Assembly (NCBI GenBank): GCA_025024175.1
Contig: QCXZ01000001.1
Span: 124,001 to 188,000 of the forward strand
Length of the DNA: 64,000 nucleotides
Direction: 5' to 3'
DNA from: Rhyzopertha dominica
Taxonomy: Eukaryota > Arthropoda > Insecta > Coleoptera > Bostrichidae
Part shown: in pieces, positions 50,881 to 63,840 of the stretch
Numbering within the stretch: the stretch's first letter is position 1
Layout: each line of letters starts with the position of its first letter
Notes under the pieces: generated by a model
What the model was told of the DNA's origin: nothing
Databases searched by the model: none
Seen by the model: the letters and a program-made list of their open reading frames with translations, nothing else
Program-made: the position numbers and the translations under genes

Positions 50881-53083
50881 GGTTGAATGTCACAATCATG
50901 ATATTTTAAATGTTATGGTAAGATGATATAAGCATACTAGATAATGTTACATAAAACATTAGCAAAGGTGCAAGAAAAATTTAAAGCTAATTCAACTAAT
51001 TTGAAAACAAAAAGTAATATTACAGTAGATCCCTTACAATATACATACAGAGCAATCCATGCTGCTTATACAAGCACAGTGATTTTAATACAATCATTTT
51101 ATAAGTTTTCATTACCAACAACAAAAAACTGTAACTGTAACATCAATATCAAAAAATGTAAATTTCCGAACAAGTTAACATTTCCCCAACAACACCTGGA
51201 TAACTGTAAACCTACCTTAGTAATTCCAGTTTTTTAAAAATTTATGAAAAAGTGATTTACCATAGACTATTAAATTTTTTAGATGATATAAAATTCTATA
51301 AAAATAGTTAGAATGGTTTCCGTAACCACAGACCTTTTGATCTCTATATACAAAAACCTGGAAAGCAGGAACAATATTAATGCTTGGTTTTGGATTTTCA
51401 AAAACCTTTAAAAAAGCATCAACAAAATGTAACATAAACAATATACCGAAAACTAAGTAATCAGCAATAGCAAATGACAGTAGACACTACTAGAAACTCA
51501 AACCACTACAACAAGCTAGCATGCCGATATAAACTACTTTGACATAAAAAATTTTGTTTATGCTTGAACGATAAAAGAAGTCTTTTATGAACCATATATT
51601 TTAATATAAGCCCTTCCAATAATTCAATTGCAGAAACGTTGCTTAGGAATGACCAAGTATTTGTATATTTTTATTTTTTGAAATATTGAATACAATAATA
51701 ACTTGCAAGATAATTGATGAATAATAGAACTTCAAGCTAAAATTCTACTATGTAGAAACATCATTAACCTATAATTCTGCCACGTCTGTATGTTTAAGTA
51801 GATAACTTATTCTATTGTCCTTTTATAATTATTATTTCAGCAATTATCTTCTTACAATATTTTGCAGTAAAACTGGATAAATATAAAGAAAAGTAAAAGT
51901 ATAAAACTTCTCTTTTATACCACTGCTTCCAATGTTAAAACTGCTTTCAGATCAAGTTCCTGGTTTGATCTACGGCGTAAGTAGTGTAAATCTAAAAGGA
52001 ATCAAATGTTAGTGGAGCACGTTTACATAGTATTAAATGTCCTGGTTATCTAACAAAAACTTCAAAACTTGTTTTATATTAGTAAGATATAAATTATTCA
52101 CAAAAATTTTGGATAATAAGAACTGTAATAATGGTGACATGTACTTAGATAGCTGTCAAACACCAAATGAATGCTGGGGAAAGCGTATTAATGTAAACAT
52201 TCACATGGTAAATTAAACAGAATTTCCCTCCATTACCTATACATTTTTTTTACCCTTTTAGGACCTATGTACAGCAATAAGGTTGAAACGCATACTGGTA
52301 AAATTGTATTGAATAACAACCAATACGCCTTTAACAGACTTTTTAGATTGCTATACAGGATGTTTGAGCTGACAGTCTACAATAACAAACTTCTTTGTTT
52401 AAAGTCACAACATGCTGATTTAAATGGGAAAGCTTCTTAGTTTTTTTGAGTACAATCAAACGTATAAATAAAGAAAAAAAAAACTTTTACTCTGGTTATG
52501 TTTTACCAATATTTGTAGAAACACCCAAACTTGAAAGGTTAGTATTCAGCGCAGGTGAAAGGAAAACAAAAGTACCATTTAATATGTGATTTGTATTGTC
52601 TTAAGTATTTTTGGGTAACAATCTAAGTGAGGTACAGTTTTCGGTTATAAAACCACAATTGAAATATATAACATAGCTGTACAATTTCAAAATAAATAAA
52701 GTACCTGTTAAATATATTACATCAGTGTATGCAGTCATTTCCTACAATACGCACTTAGATTCATGTAGCTACAGTTCATGAAATAAATTAGCCATAAAAG
52801 TACTAAAAAATGATACATAAATATACATAAAATGAAGATGTAGCTACTTAATATCAAGTACAGCAGTTGAACATATTAAAACTTGTACATCTACATTATT
52901 AAATAGTGCTACTGATGACCAGCTAAAAATGATATGGACAAAATTTAAAATCGCTTTTTAACTCGCCCAATACGATGATAACTCAATGAATTGCACTTAA
53001 CATGCCAAAAATTTGTATAATTTTAACACAGACGCTATTTTTATGTTGTTCGTAATTGGGTTCGTTTACTTTTTACACTTGAT
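50881..53083. other. Intergenic region between the ABCC gene and citrate synthase
   Basis: These 2.2 kb are AT-rich. They hold the transporter's promoter on the left and the citrate synthase 3' UTR on the right. Frames at 50944-51237 (plus) and 51217-51441 (minus) have low-complexity, Asn/Lys/Phe-rich translations without recognisable domains, so I do not call them genes. Confidence 0.55.
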
Positions 53084-56000
53084 TTATTTTGCGCCTACCA
53101 GCTTCATGAGACCATCGGTGGACATAGATTTCGGTCTTTCAATCGGCAAACCAAGGGCACGATCCCAAACTAGCGAAGCCAACACACCAAGTGCTCTGGA
53201 TACACCAAAGAGAACTGTGTAGTAATTCATCTCCTTCAGACCGTAATACTGTAAAAAATAGAATAGAAAACATAATACTTATTAGCTACAAAAATCTTAC
53301 AGTATAATATAATTCTAAGATTTAAATCGCATACATGTTCAAGCATCTTCCTGTGTGAAATGATTAATATATATAATGCCTCAAATTTGGTGTAAGATAT
53401 ACATAACTAAATGGGGTGGTCCAAATCAATATGTCTTTTTCCATATTTTTATAATCATTGAAAATACAGAAAACTGTTATTATTAACAGTAAACTAACCT
53501 GCAAAAGAACACCAGAGTGAGCATCCACATTTGGCCATGGGTTCTTCACCTTGCCCAACTCGGTTAGAATTGGTGGGACGACCTTGTAAATGTTGGATAC
53601 CAACTGCAAAAAACACAAAATTGTTATATAGGTAAAGAACATGCAGTGATTCATTTCGACTTACCTGGAATAACGGGTCGTTTGGAAGATGCTTGAGGGC
53701 AAATTCTCTCTGGCAAGTATATCGGGGGTCGGTCTTTCTTAAAACTGCATGACCATAACCGGGAACGACTTGTCCTGACTTGAGTGTCTTCCAAATGAAT
53801 TCCTTGAGTTGTTCTTCTGTTGCTTTGTCTCCAACTTGACCGCGGATTTTTTCAAGCCAAACAAGCACCTGATAAAAAGTGATTCATTGCTCGATTCATA
53901 TTGGAAGCTTAATATTAATGTCATGTAAGAACGGTCAACTTAATAGAAAGTAATTCAAATAAGTATCGGTAGTTCGTACATAAGATAATTTTCCAATGTT
54001 TTGGAGGTGATAGTTACAAACAATAATTAACTACCACTAACGAGCATTGGTTAGCGTGATGCTGAAGGTGATTAATTAATATTTACCTCTTGGTTCGCAA
54101 GACCATGGAGTGGACCTGCCAATCCATTGAGGCCAGCGGCAAAAGACAGGTAGGGATCACTTAAAGCAGAACCTACTAAATGTACAGTGTGGGCAGACAC
54201 ATTACCACCTTCATGGTCACTAAAATTAAATATACGGTGATTCAGCGTAATGATCAAGCTACTATGTTATAAATTATACAAACTGGTATGATATGAGAAG
54301 AAAGTCGCTAAATTCAGATATATCACATGGTCATTTTTTACTTAAATAGACTGATATTTTTCGTATATCGGCAAAACCAACCCTTAAGCACTGATGAGCT
54401 TTAATACAACCAAAATGGATCCGCCTGTACTTGCTTATGGTCCAGACAGCATGGCATACACAATACACATGCATTTAAATGGTGATACTTGTTAAAGATA
54501 GTATAGTTCTTCAAATCTTCTAAGGTTATCTTGACACAGTAAAATATTTTAATTTCAATAATGAGACATTACTTATCACTGCAGGTCCCTTTAGAAAATA
54601 CAGACAGATTACAGCAAGTATAAGAATTAGGGGTACTTTGAGTGAACTACAAGACATTAAATTAGGAATTCCCCACATGCTTTATATCACATATATTAAC
54701 TCATTGTTTTCAATTATTGCAAATGTTAANATTGTTTCTTAGATGCATGACACTGCAATTTTGTGCCTTAGAAATTGCTGGAATGAAAATAAAATAATAG
54801 CGGAAAGTAGTTTAAATATAGTGAAGAACTGGCTAAATACACATCAACTCTAACTATGTTTAATGATTTTAATCATCTAGAATTTTATAGGTGTGTTCAA
54901 TATATAATTGAATTCAATGCAGAGCCCTTTGGAAATAATGAAGTTGACAAGTAAAATGCATTTTGAGCATTGTAACAGCAGTAAAAATGAATGGTATAAA
55001 TTGGAGAAGTACTCATAGTGGAAGATTAAAAAGAAAAAAAGTTATGCATTTTAGCGTAATAGAAATTTGGAAATGTATATTAAAATTTGAGTCATGCATT
55101 TGTTTTATTTTTCCTGCACAAGGTCAATCTCTGAAATGTTGTTTTGACATTTTATACATCATCAGAAAATGAAAATTAACAAGTCTACCAAGCTTTTTTT
55201 TATACATTTGATACAAATACAAATTAATCTAAAAAGCTTATCTTTTGTTGAAACAATCTTGCGAAATATTGCTATCAATAAGTAGATAAAACTTACCTGT
55301 GGATCGTAAGATACAGTCTCATAAGTTCAATGAACTCTGGGTTATCATATCCCAACATTTGGGTGAAGTTGTAACTCCAGTCCTTCGACGTGTCAATGGC
55401 TCCAATACCGCTTCCGTCCTTGAAAGAGTTGCGGTAAATCGTCGCAGCAATGACTGGAAGTTTGGCAATCAAATCCATGCTGTCCTCGTATACATACTAA
55501 CAGAAACAGCACGTGTTAGTTTTGAATCACAAACAAAGTTAATGCATGTACCTCCCAGTATTTCGACTTGTTTACCCCACTTGAGTACGCCTTTGCGAAT
55601 TTACTTTCACTGTTAAGTGCAGTGACGGCAGCAGAAAACTGAGACATCGGATGCACTGTTGTTGGTAGGTTGTTGAGCAACGAAACAACATGTGCGGGCA
55701 GTTCAGCTCTCTCTGCCCATTCTTTTGATATTGCTTTGACCTACAATTATAATTACATTACAGCCTCTACCTGAAGTATCTTGGAAAGTTGATGAAATTT
55801 TGAGATGAAAATTTGTTTACTGACATTCAACAGTAGGGCAAAAAAAATTAAANGTTCCTCGAGACTCTAGCACCCTGAATGTTATCACATTTCCTTTTTA
55901 TTAAGAACAGTATGGGTATAAGATAAACTATTTAGGTGTAATTCACATTTCTTTGAATGTTTTAACATTCACACAAAGACTACGATTACGCAGTTTTTAT

Positions 56001-59000
56001 CAGCATTAAATTTCGCTTCTTTTGATGTTTCCCATCTGTTTACAAAATGATCTTGTTTTTTGTTAAGACAACTGAAACTTAGTATTAAAGCAAAGGAATC
56101 TACTAGATGGCACTGGACTGGAGTAGATCATAAATATTTAGTGGCCTTAGTAGATTAATAAGAAATGAGATGGTAGCAGGTGAATATCAGTGAAACTCCA
56201 TCGGTTATGATAATGTTTTAAAATTGCAAAAATAAAGTAACGATAATAAGATCAGTTGCCTACAGTAACAACATATGTTTAGAAAGACTGAGTAGAAATA
56301 AATTTTTGAATAAAAGCGAAAAAGAAAGATGTTCAATATTTCAGCAACTATTGCTGTGTAGGTACCTAACTGTTACCACCACTATAAATTTATTAATTAG
56401 TTAATTAATTATGATTAAATAATATCACCATGTGTAATGTAACATTATCAAGTATCAAGAATGACGTCATTTAGCTAAATTTAAAAGTATCATAATATTT
56501 TATGCACATACTATATATAGAATAAAATAACAATTTTTTTCACATTATTAATTTACATGTCATTAACCGATACCGGTATCAAGTTAAATAGAAATGTCAT
56601 TAAAATTTTAAAAATTCATTAGCTATGCAACCATCCAGTAACGAAAGTCTATAATAGGATGTAAAGATATAAGTATTTACTTATATCAAAAGATCTAAAT
56701 AAAAATAATGTTTTAAATATACGTATATAAGTAGAGGCTAAACTTCCTAAAATAGGAAGGGTTACCTGGGCATCTGTTGGAACGTCACCAGTTATTAACA
56801 GCCAAAACAAACCTTCCGGTAAAGGTTCGCTACCACCAGGAGCCTTTGGTAACACTTTCTGGCATTCTGGAATTGACAATCCACGAAACCGTATACCTTC
56901 ATCTGGATCCAGTACGGAAGTCTCACACACCAAACCTTTGATACCTCTCATGCCACCATACATCTACAAATAAGTGCGATAATAAATAGAGTACATACAT
57001 TAAAACTGCAATATCAATAACTTATGCAAGTGATGCAAATCATTGGAAATAATATTTACTGCAGATATAAAGCAGAAGGTTTTTAGTATCAGTACACTTT
57101 ATTCGTGGTTGTATAATGACCGTTAACGTTAAAGGTAATTGCATCAGATTAGAGTTATAACACATAATTATTATTTTATAAAGTACCGGGTTTATATTAT
57201 AATGTACTCTATAATAGTAGGAGGATGACTGAAACACGCTTATGTTTCTCTCTGAGTATACAGAATTCTATTTGCAAAGAAAAATACGTAGCTTTGGCAC
57301 AGAGCATTGAAGTACTGCTTATTTTTAGACAACACATGTTATTTTTAGAATGCAACCCTTGTATCTCTAGAAAGCCATAAACAAATAAAAATTATTAGTC
57401 TGTGGTAATAAATAAAGCCTTAAATGCTTGCAGCTTTTGTTAAGTATTATTACAGATAGTTCATATAATGTACAGGTAGCAGTAATTAGTTTCTGTTGAG
57501 TTTTTTCCTCAATTCTATAGATAAGGCAGATTACAGAAACATTACATTACAGGTACTTGTGAAAATAGCTCAGCATAATACAAAATAACATTTATTTATG
57601 ACCTGAACCATATGGCTAAAGGGACATTTTTTACATAATAGAGGAACTTTATTTAACAGAAACAACAACAGAAATTTCCATTTACAGGATAAAATAGAAA
57701 ATCAACATTTTTAGTAAATACACAGCACACACTGAAATATAATATACTACTGCTCAGTTACCACAAACGACAACAGCTTTTTCAAACTATCACAATGAAT
57801 ATTGTTATTCGACATAACAAAAACAGGCAAGTTAACAAGCACATTGGTTCTAGCATTTGAACAATAAAAAGTGCTACCATCCCGGGGACCAAGCCAAGGT
57901 ACTCTTATATTAAATAATGCCAGCAAAAGAGGTAAGTCAACATCGCCACGAAATACTTTAAATAAAAATGTTAAACTAGTGCATATCCTTCTAGCTTGCA
58001 GAGAACTAACGTCAAACCTTTGCAACAAGAGTGTATGATTATATCCTCTATGTGGATAATATCTAACTACTCGATACGACAAAAACTTAAGAAATCATCT
58101 CTGAATTTTCTCAGTTTGGTTTATGTGTATTTGATAACGAGGATACCATATCAAATTGCAGTATTCGAACTTGGAATGAACAAAAGTAAAATATAAAGAT
58201 TTCAGTACACTAATATTATTATTATTATTAAACGATGCCGAGTTGCGAATAATAAAAAACCTAGAGCTTTATAGGCAGCTTTTACCATTGAGAAAAACTA
58301 TGCCCTTTAGCAAAAAATATTAATAAGATTTTTTTTTGTCCTCATTGTCGGAAGCTGCTCGCAAATTTTGTCGGCACCATTCCTTAACACCCTGTACATA
58401 AACAGCTGTCTGTTCGACGTGCTTATTTAAAAATACTTCTGGTTGGAAGCCACTTTTCCTTCTACCTTTAACGTGCGGCAGAGGATTTGCAACTCGAGAC
58501 CATCCTCTACCTGTTCTTGATTGACCTATGTTCAAATAACGCAAAACGATTCAAAGTTCGCGATGAACGATAAACAAGATTGTGGCCAGATACTGTTAAT
58601 AAGTCCACGGCCAGCGAAGTTCTTGCCAAAACAACACCAACGTCGCTCAAAAACGCTTATTTTTAAATCGCTTTCCTATATGACGTAGCCGACTTTTTCA
58701 GCAACTACAACTCGTGCAGGACAACAGGAAAACGCTTATCATAGCAAAATGCACAGTGCACGCTGATCCCGCACTTTAAACCTGAACTACACGCGAAGCA
58801 ATCAAGAGCAAAACATCTGCAATTTTATATTCGATATCTTCATTGATTGAAGTACTCACCATATCGACAGTGACCTCGCCAACTTTTACGTTCCCGTAGT
58901 TCTTACGAAAATTCTTGACACGCTCCTGTTCTTTTGGGATTTTTGCCGCCAAAACGGCCTTGAGGTCGGTGGATGCATCGCTGAGCTGTCTGAGGATTAG

Positions 59001-62000
59001 TTGGAGTTGCGGTATAACTTTCTGTAAAAAAAATAAAAAGCATATACATAGCTTCCTTGAATACGTTGCTATTTTATTTGCGACTACTTCTTATGTATTC
59101 TTTTCGTCCCTATAAATTTTCGGTTTAGAAAATATTAGCAAAAAAACGTCAGTAAAAAACGACCTTCCCTAAATATCTCCGAATCTATTCAAAAAGTGAA
59201 AATACCATTTCAGAAATATATTTATAGATTTTTGCCAATATTACGAGAATTGCTTGTTGCTCCAAAAGACAAAAGAAATGCTCAAAACCTCATCATTGAT
59301 CATATAATATAAGAAATAGATTTGCTATTTGTAGTGGTTTTTTGCAATGGATCTGGAGAGCTGGGAAACGTCATGAAACAAATACTGTCTTAATGATTTA
59401 AGGTTCCCATGAAAACAGAGCAATGAAGTTGCTGCAAGAAAAATTGGAAACAAAAGTATTAGACTGAGGTTTATTTGAAGACCGCGAACACTACTTTTCG
59501 GGCGAAACGCCTTATAAAACATACAGGTAACTGAACATTTGAAAAATCGTAACCTGGGTTACGTCAAATTTCGGAAAAAGGATGCAAACGGCTCTTACAT
59601 TTTACGTTTTGAATTTGTGGAGTTTTCTTACAATAAGCAAATATACTCGCGGAAAGTAAGTAGGTAATAATGCGACGACCCGCTGTAGTAATGCTACAAC
59701 TGCAAATGAACTTTTTCGTGTGCCTGGGTCAGTGATAATACTAACATTACTGCATTGTTATTAGAGTTTTGGTGAATACCCCGCATTTGTTAATCGCTTG
59801 TACATACTTACGTGGCTTTAATAAAGCATGAATGTCTCAAATACTTATTTTATCTAGTCACGTCTATCACAGGTATTCATTTGATAAACTGCCGTAAGTA
59901 TATTATAGAAACGTAGTTACTTACTTACGTGTAAAGGGTGTCCCATTTTTGCTGTTTTTATAGTGTATCTAGGTTATTATGAAAGCTAAAGGGATGCGGT
60001 TTTCGCGACTCTTTTCTACTTTTTTGAGATAAATTAACNGGGCTAGTTTTTGAGTTCAGGTGCCCGGGTTTATAAATTTTTTTAATATGGTTTCTTATAG
60101 TTTTTTTACGTAGAATATATAACTTTCTATATTTATATTAATAAATAGAAAAAGTTACCGTCACTTCTTCAAATTTGATGAACATATTATGTATAATTAT
60201 TATTATGATATTTTAGTTGGATATAGGTACGCAAATACTTGTAAAAACTGTTAATTATGCTAGAGTTATTAACAATTACGGGTCTAGTTAATGTGGTAAT
60301 AGGAAACGAACACTCGTCGTTATCATACCAAACTTNTGTTTGGGATATTAATTTAAAATCTTATCTGTTCAAAGCTATAGTTCAATAGCACTTTTTAACG
60401 TATATATAATTCCTTTGACAAACACTAAAAATGTACTATAACAGTACTATTTGATTTATTAACTGTGCAGTGACATAACATTTTAGATTCGCTTTGCGTG
60501 ACACGAGAATGGAAGTCGGACACAAGTACAATAAAAAAACAACACGAAAANCTGTTCATAACCTTCACATGCGATTAGAAACAAGAGGTTGCAATGATGA
60601 TAGCACAGTTAAGCGTGTAGATAGCATGTCAGTTACATAAACGACAAAAAAGTATTATATCTGGGGATTCTACACAAAGTAGTTCTTGGTTCAAAGGTTC
60701 AATGGTTAAATTATTCATTGTGCTCCTTCGTGACTTATAAAAATTTTATTTGTCTACCTACGCTACGTCACTATAATATCTCTAGATAAACATGTAAACG
60801 CTTACCGTCGCTTATGTACAGTGATACAATATATACATCACTAGCTCCCAGATACTATAGGAGCTAAGAAAATACATAATCTATATATAATTCAAATATA
60901 CAAATTGAAACAAAATACCGAACGTTGTACTATTATACAGAATATGAGGAATATGTTTCCAAGGAAACTCAGACGAAAAAAATTAATTCATTAAAAAAAA
61001 CTGGATATGTCTGGTGTACTAGTTTATATATGTAAGTAAAGATTGCAATTAAAAACGCAGAAAACGAGTTTTTAATGGTTATCGCTAACAAAAAGTGAGA
61101 TCTAAGTGTCATTAAACGCAATATATTTCAGATAATACTGCAATATAATTCAAAAGCTATGACCTACCTATCAGCTAGGCAATACCACCAAAAACAAAGA
61201 ACAACCAAAATACAATACCTAATCTCATAGGTAGGTACTTACTTAAGCAATTGTGCAACGATATTGCTCAAAAAACAAAAGGAAATTTTCTACTTTATCC
61301 ATTTATTGTTCAAACAGCAAGGTCGCATGACGTATTTATAACGACGCATACCTATTAGGTATAACGACACCGGTGAACTAGAATGTAGGTGCACCTGATT
61401 TGAGAGATATTTATTACAACTGTGGGCTCGTTATTATTATGTAGAGGTAATCAATGTTAAAAAATTTGGCGGTGAAGGACCATCAATGTCATTGCAACTT
61501 AGGAAAGGTCGCTCACGTAGCGTTAACCTTTTCTTATGCAATTATTTTTTCACTGAATTAGTGGTACCCGGTGTAAACTAAAAATAGCTTCTACCTATAC
61601 CAAAAATACATTTGAATAACGTGAAGTACACAAGTTAAAATGTGTATTTTCGAATTAGCAGATTAATACTATTGCAAAAGTAGCTATGCTGTTATGTAAC
61701 TACTTACAGCTTAAAAGAGCGTAATCAAGAGCTGCGATGATTGGTACAGTGTAAGCACGTTCGCCTTGTATTTCTAATGAATGTTCAGTAGATAGGTTCA
61801 TTTTTGTTACCACCAATTCACTTAGTTAGAATATGATAAAAGGATTGCAGAAACTTATGGCATCTTAACGATTTAAATTACTCCGGTAACATCCTTACAT
61901 ATAAATATTAAGAGGAAAACTGACTCCAGTTAGCGGGCTTTTCCAGAAGGCGTTTAGGTAAAACCACGCAAACCCTATTTTGCGTCTAAATGAAAATCAC

Positions 62001-62418
62001 GAGTTCATATGTGGGAATTCAGACCATTATCATCTTACGTAACGCTAAAATAGCAAAATTCGAAGGTAATTTATATTTACATCGCAAAACAGGTGCAATA
62101 TCCTTGTACGGTACTAGGTATACCTGCTTTATGGAAATATTGACCTCTAAAGGGCACTAGAGGCGAATCAACGAACTTCAAATTCTTGAACTAAAAACCA
62201 ACAAAACGACCCAATGATCGCCTTATATAACACGTGTATAACCAACTTGGTGGTGCTTTAACACCGCATTTTCAAAATTTGGGTAATTTGTTGAGATCAC
62301 GAGGTGTTAGTACATTGGATGCCATATAATATGATAAGCAAACAAGCATGTCTAAAAAATTAAGATTACTTACCTGAGTTTCTGTCAATTTACTTGCGGT
62401 CACACGAAACAAGGCCAT
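53084..62418 (-). CDS. CS: Citrate synthase, mitochondrial
   Basis: Condenses acetyl-CoA with oxaloacetate to citrate, the entry step of the TCA cycle, in the mitochondrial matrix. Nine exons: 62418-62374, 59021-58860, 56963-56766, 55740-55552, 55496-55297, 54219-54087, 53868-53665, 53603-53499, 53248-53084, giving 466 residues as in animal homologues. The short first exon encodes the basic leader [15 protein letters not shown]. Diagnostic blocks are [44 protein letters not shown] (catalytic His near 303), [15 protein letters not shown] (His near 349) and NVDAHSG (Asp near 404). Together these supply the His-His-Asp active site. Introns 1 (3.35 kb) and 2 (1.9 kb) are large and intron 2 holds a retrotransposon fragment. 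The ortholog in Drosophila is kdn. Confidence 0.97.
54362..54480 (+). ncRNA. Diverged hammerhead-bearing repeat, copy C
   Basis: It shares with copies A and B an upstream GCAAAACCAA block, CACTGATGAGCT at the core (CTGATGA at 54391-54397), an AAAATGG segment after stem II and a terminal CATGCATTTAAAT. The inner stem I sequence has changed, but TAAGCA (54385-54390) still pairs with TGCTTA (54432-54437). Stem II no longer forms cleanly and GAAA is lost, so it is probably inactive. It lies in a citrate synthase intron, antisense to that gene. Confidence 0.6.
57630..58280 (-). mobile_element. Non-LTR retrotransposon 3' fragment (reverse-transcriptase C-terminal end)
   Basis: The minus-strand frame 57747-58082 and its upstream continuation show the C-terminal signature of jockey/CR1-like ORF2 proteins: [18 protein letters not shown], an [11 protein letters not shown] block, [16 protein letters not shown] and [14 protein letters not shown]. 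An in-frame TGA (58095-58097) and a frameshift near 58255 show decay. A 3' UTR with AATAAA (57648-57653, minus) follows the stop. It is 5'-truncated, as is usual for such insertions, and lies in citrate synthase intron 2 in the same orientation as the gene. Confidence 0.8.
58320..58544 (-). CDS. Unidentified open frame in citrate synthase intron 2 (possible terminal exon)
   Basis: A 74-codon frame reads [20 protein letters not shown], then continues with [19 protein letters not shown] and [19 protein letters not shown] before TAA. Its mixed, non-repetitive composition looks protein-like, unlike the AT-driven frames around it. It has no ATG of its own (the frame opens with TTG) and an in-frame stop lies just upstream. 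If real it must be a 3' exon; a candidate acceptor is TTTGAACATAG just before GTCAATC. It directly abuts the non-LTR fragment. I do not recognise the family; a transposon-derived or retrocopied origin is also possible. Confidence 0.3.
   Translation of the reverse strand: MRYLNIGQSRTGRGWSRVANPLPHVKGRRKSGFQPEVFLNKHVEQTAVYVQGVKEWCRQNLRAASDNEDKKKSY
59022..62373 (-). other. CS: Citrate synthase intron 1
   Basis: This 3.35-kb, AT-rich intron contains several unresolved bases (60040, 60337, 60551). I found no gene or clear transposon. A terminus-like AAAGGGTGTCCCATTTTTG near 59934 resembles transposon ends but has no visible partner. Confidence 0.55.
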
Positions 62419-63065
62419 TTCTTAAATTATTTGTACTGTAATTCAAGATTTTAAATATTAATAAAAGTACTGCCGTCAAGCCAGGAACGGCGGCGTTCTC
62501 TTTAACCTTACAATTACAACTCACACCACCAACCGTACGGAACGTAAAACAACGCGGTCCGCGAAACCAGGCGCGAGTGTCTGCGAATAATTGATAGCTT
62601 GGGGCGCATACGCAGAGCAGAGACGCAGTGTCGTAACTGGTGAAATAACTTGATGGCAACGTGACAAATGGAAATTGAAAATGCGAATTTTCAAACGTGA
62701 GAAATGAGAAATGTAATGATATCTTTACTTCATCAAGTCGAATTTTATTACCTATTAATTAATGTAAAGTGTGTGTTTTGTATCTGCTAATATCAACTTA
62801 TCTTTATTAGATTTTTTATATTTTACTATAATAACTATTATAAAGTTTACAGAACTTTAAACTTACTAAATACCTAAGGCATTTTTTTAATGTTTTAAAA
62901 TTTTTGTCAATCTATGTTCACTGCCTTATCGATTGTGACTGCGTCAAATATGAAGATAATGCAGTTGCCTACTTCTCTGGTTGTCAAACTAACCTCAAAC
63001 TTCAACGTATTTTTACCATTACGTTACTTTTTAATCATAATTCATAAACAAAACAGTTAATTGGC
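62419..63065. promoter_or_regulatory. Divergent promoter region between citrate synthase and CIB
   Basis: These 647 bp separate two start codons facing away from each other. The left part (about 62480-62640) is CpG-rich and contrasts with the AT-rich right part, suggesting a CpG-type promoter for citrate synthase. Shared regulation is inference. Confidence 0.5.
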
Positions 63066-63840
63066 ATGGGACAAGGTAAAAGTCAGTTTACAGAAGAAGA
63101 ATTGCAAGATTATGAGGTAAGTAATATCAACAAGATACCGTGGTTCACAATTGTAACATTTATTTATTTTAGGATCTCACATATTTTACGAAAAAAGAAG
63201 TTTTGTAGTAAGTCTGTTGCCCTGTTTTCCACTGTGACTTTTCCTTAAACCAGTTTTTCGTAGCGCGCATCAGAAATTCAAAGCCTTAGCCCCAGAAAAA
63301 GTGGGACATAACAAAAACGCAAAGCTGCCGATGAACAAGTTGTTGCAATATCCCGAACTCCGAGTCAACCCCTTTGGTGATCGGATTTGCAAGGTTTTCA
63401 GTTCGAGCCAAGATGGTGACTGCACGTTTGAAGATTTCCTTGATATGATGTCTGTTTTCAGTGAGGCAGCGCCAAAATCTGTGAAGGCGGAACATGCCTT
63501 TCGTATATTTGGTAAAATTTATGATATTGCATTTTCGTGTTGAAACTGTGAAATTTTTATTGTAGACTTTGATGGTGACGATATGTTAGGCATTTCCGAC
63601 TTGCGTCAAGTGATTGACAGATTGACGGGACCTAATCGGCTGTCAGAATCACAACTACAGCACTTAATACAAAACATAATGGAAGAGGCTGATTTGGATG
63701 ACGATGGGTCACTATCCTTTGCAGAATTTGAGCATATAATTGATAAATCTTCCGATTTTGCACAGTAAGTTGCAATCAATTGTGAATATCTTATGAAATT
63801 AATAATCATGCTTTTTAGCTCTTTCCGAATACGTCTGTAA
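63066..63840 (+). CDS. CIB1: Calcium and integrin-binding (CIB) family EF-hand protein
   Basis: Small Ca2+/Mg2+-binding adaptor of the recoverin/calcineurin-B-like superfamily, whose members bind integrin tails, kinases or sensory channel complexes. Five exons: 63066-63116, 63173-63207, 63264-63511, 63566-63764, 63819-63840, giving 184 residues (family about 185-191). It opens MGQGKSQFTEEELQDYEDLT; the Gly2 and Ser6 context fits N-myristoylation. PELRVNPFGDRICKVFS and FEDFLDMMSVFS are family hallmarks. The two functional EF-hand loops start at about residues 112 (DFDGDDMLGISD) and 154 (DLDDDGSLSFAE). The last exon adds only the C-terminal SFRIRL. I judge it closer to vertebrate CIB1 than CIB2, from the RICKVFS and SVFS stretches, but the subtype is uncertain. 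Confidence 0.94.

Larger units (their letters stand above)
56964..58859 (-). other. CS: Citrate synthase intron 2
   Basis: Besides the non-LTR fragment (57630-58280) and the unidentified frame at 58320-58544, the intron shows no coding signal. The stretch 58545-58850 is relatively GC-rich and CpG-containing compared with the rest. Confidence 0.6.

Noticed and set aside
50944..51237. 97-codon open frame upstream of the ABCC gene
   Set aside because: Low-complexity Asn/Lys/Thr-rich translation with no domain, codon bias or splice context; consistent with chance in AT-rich DNA.
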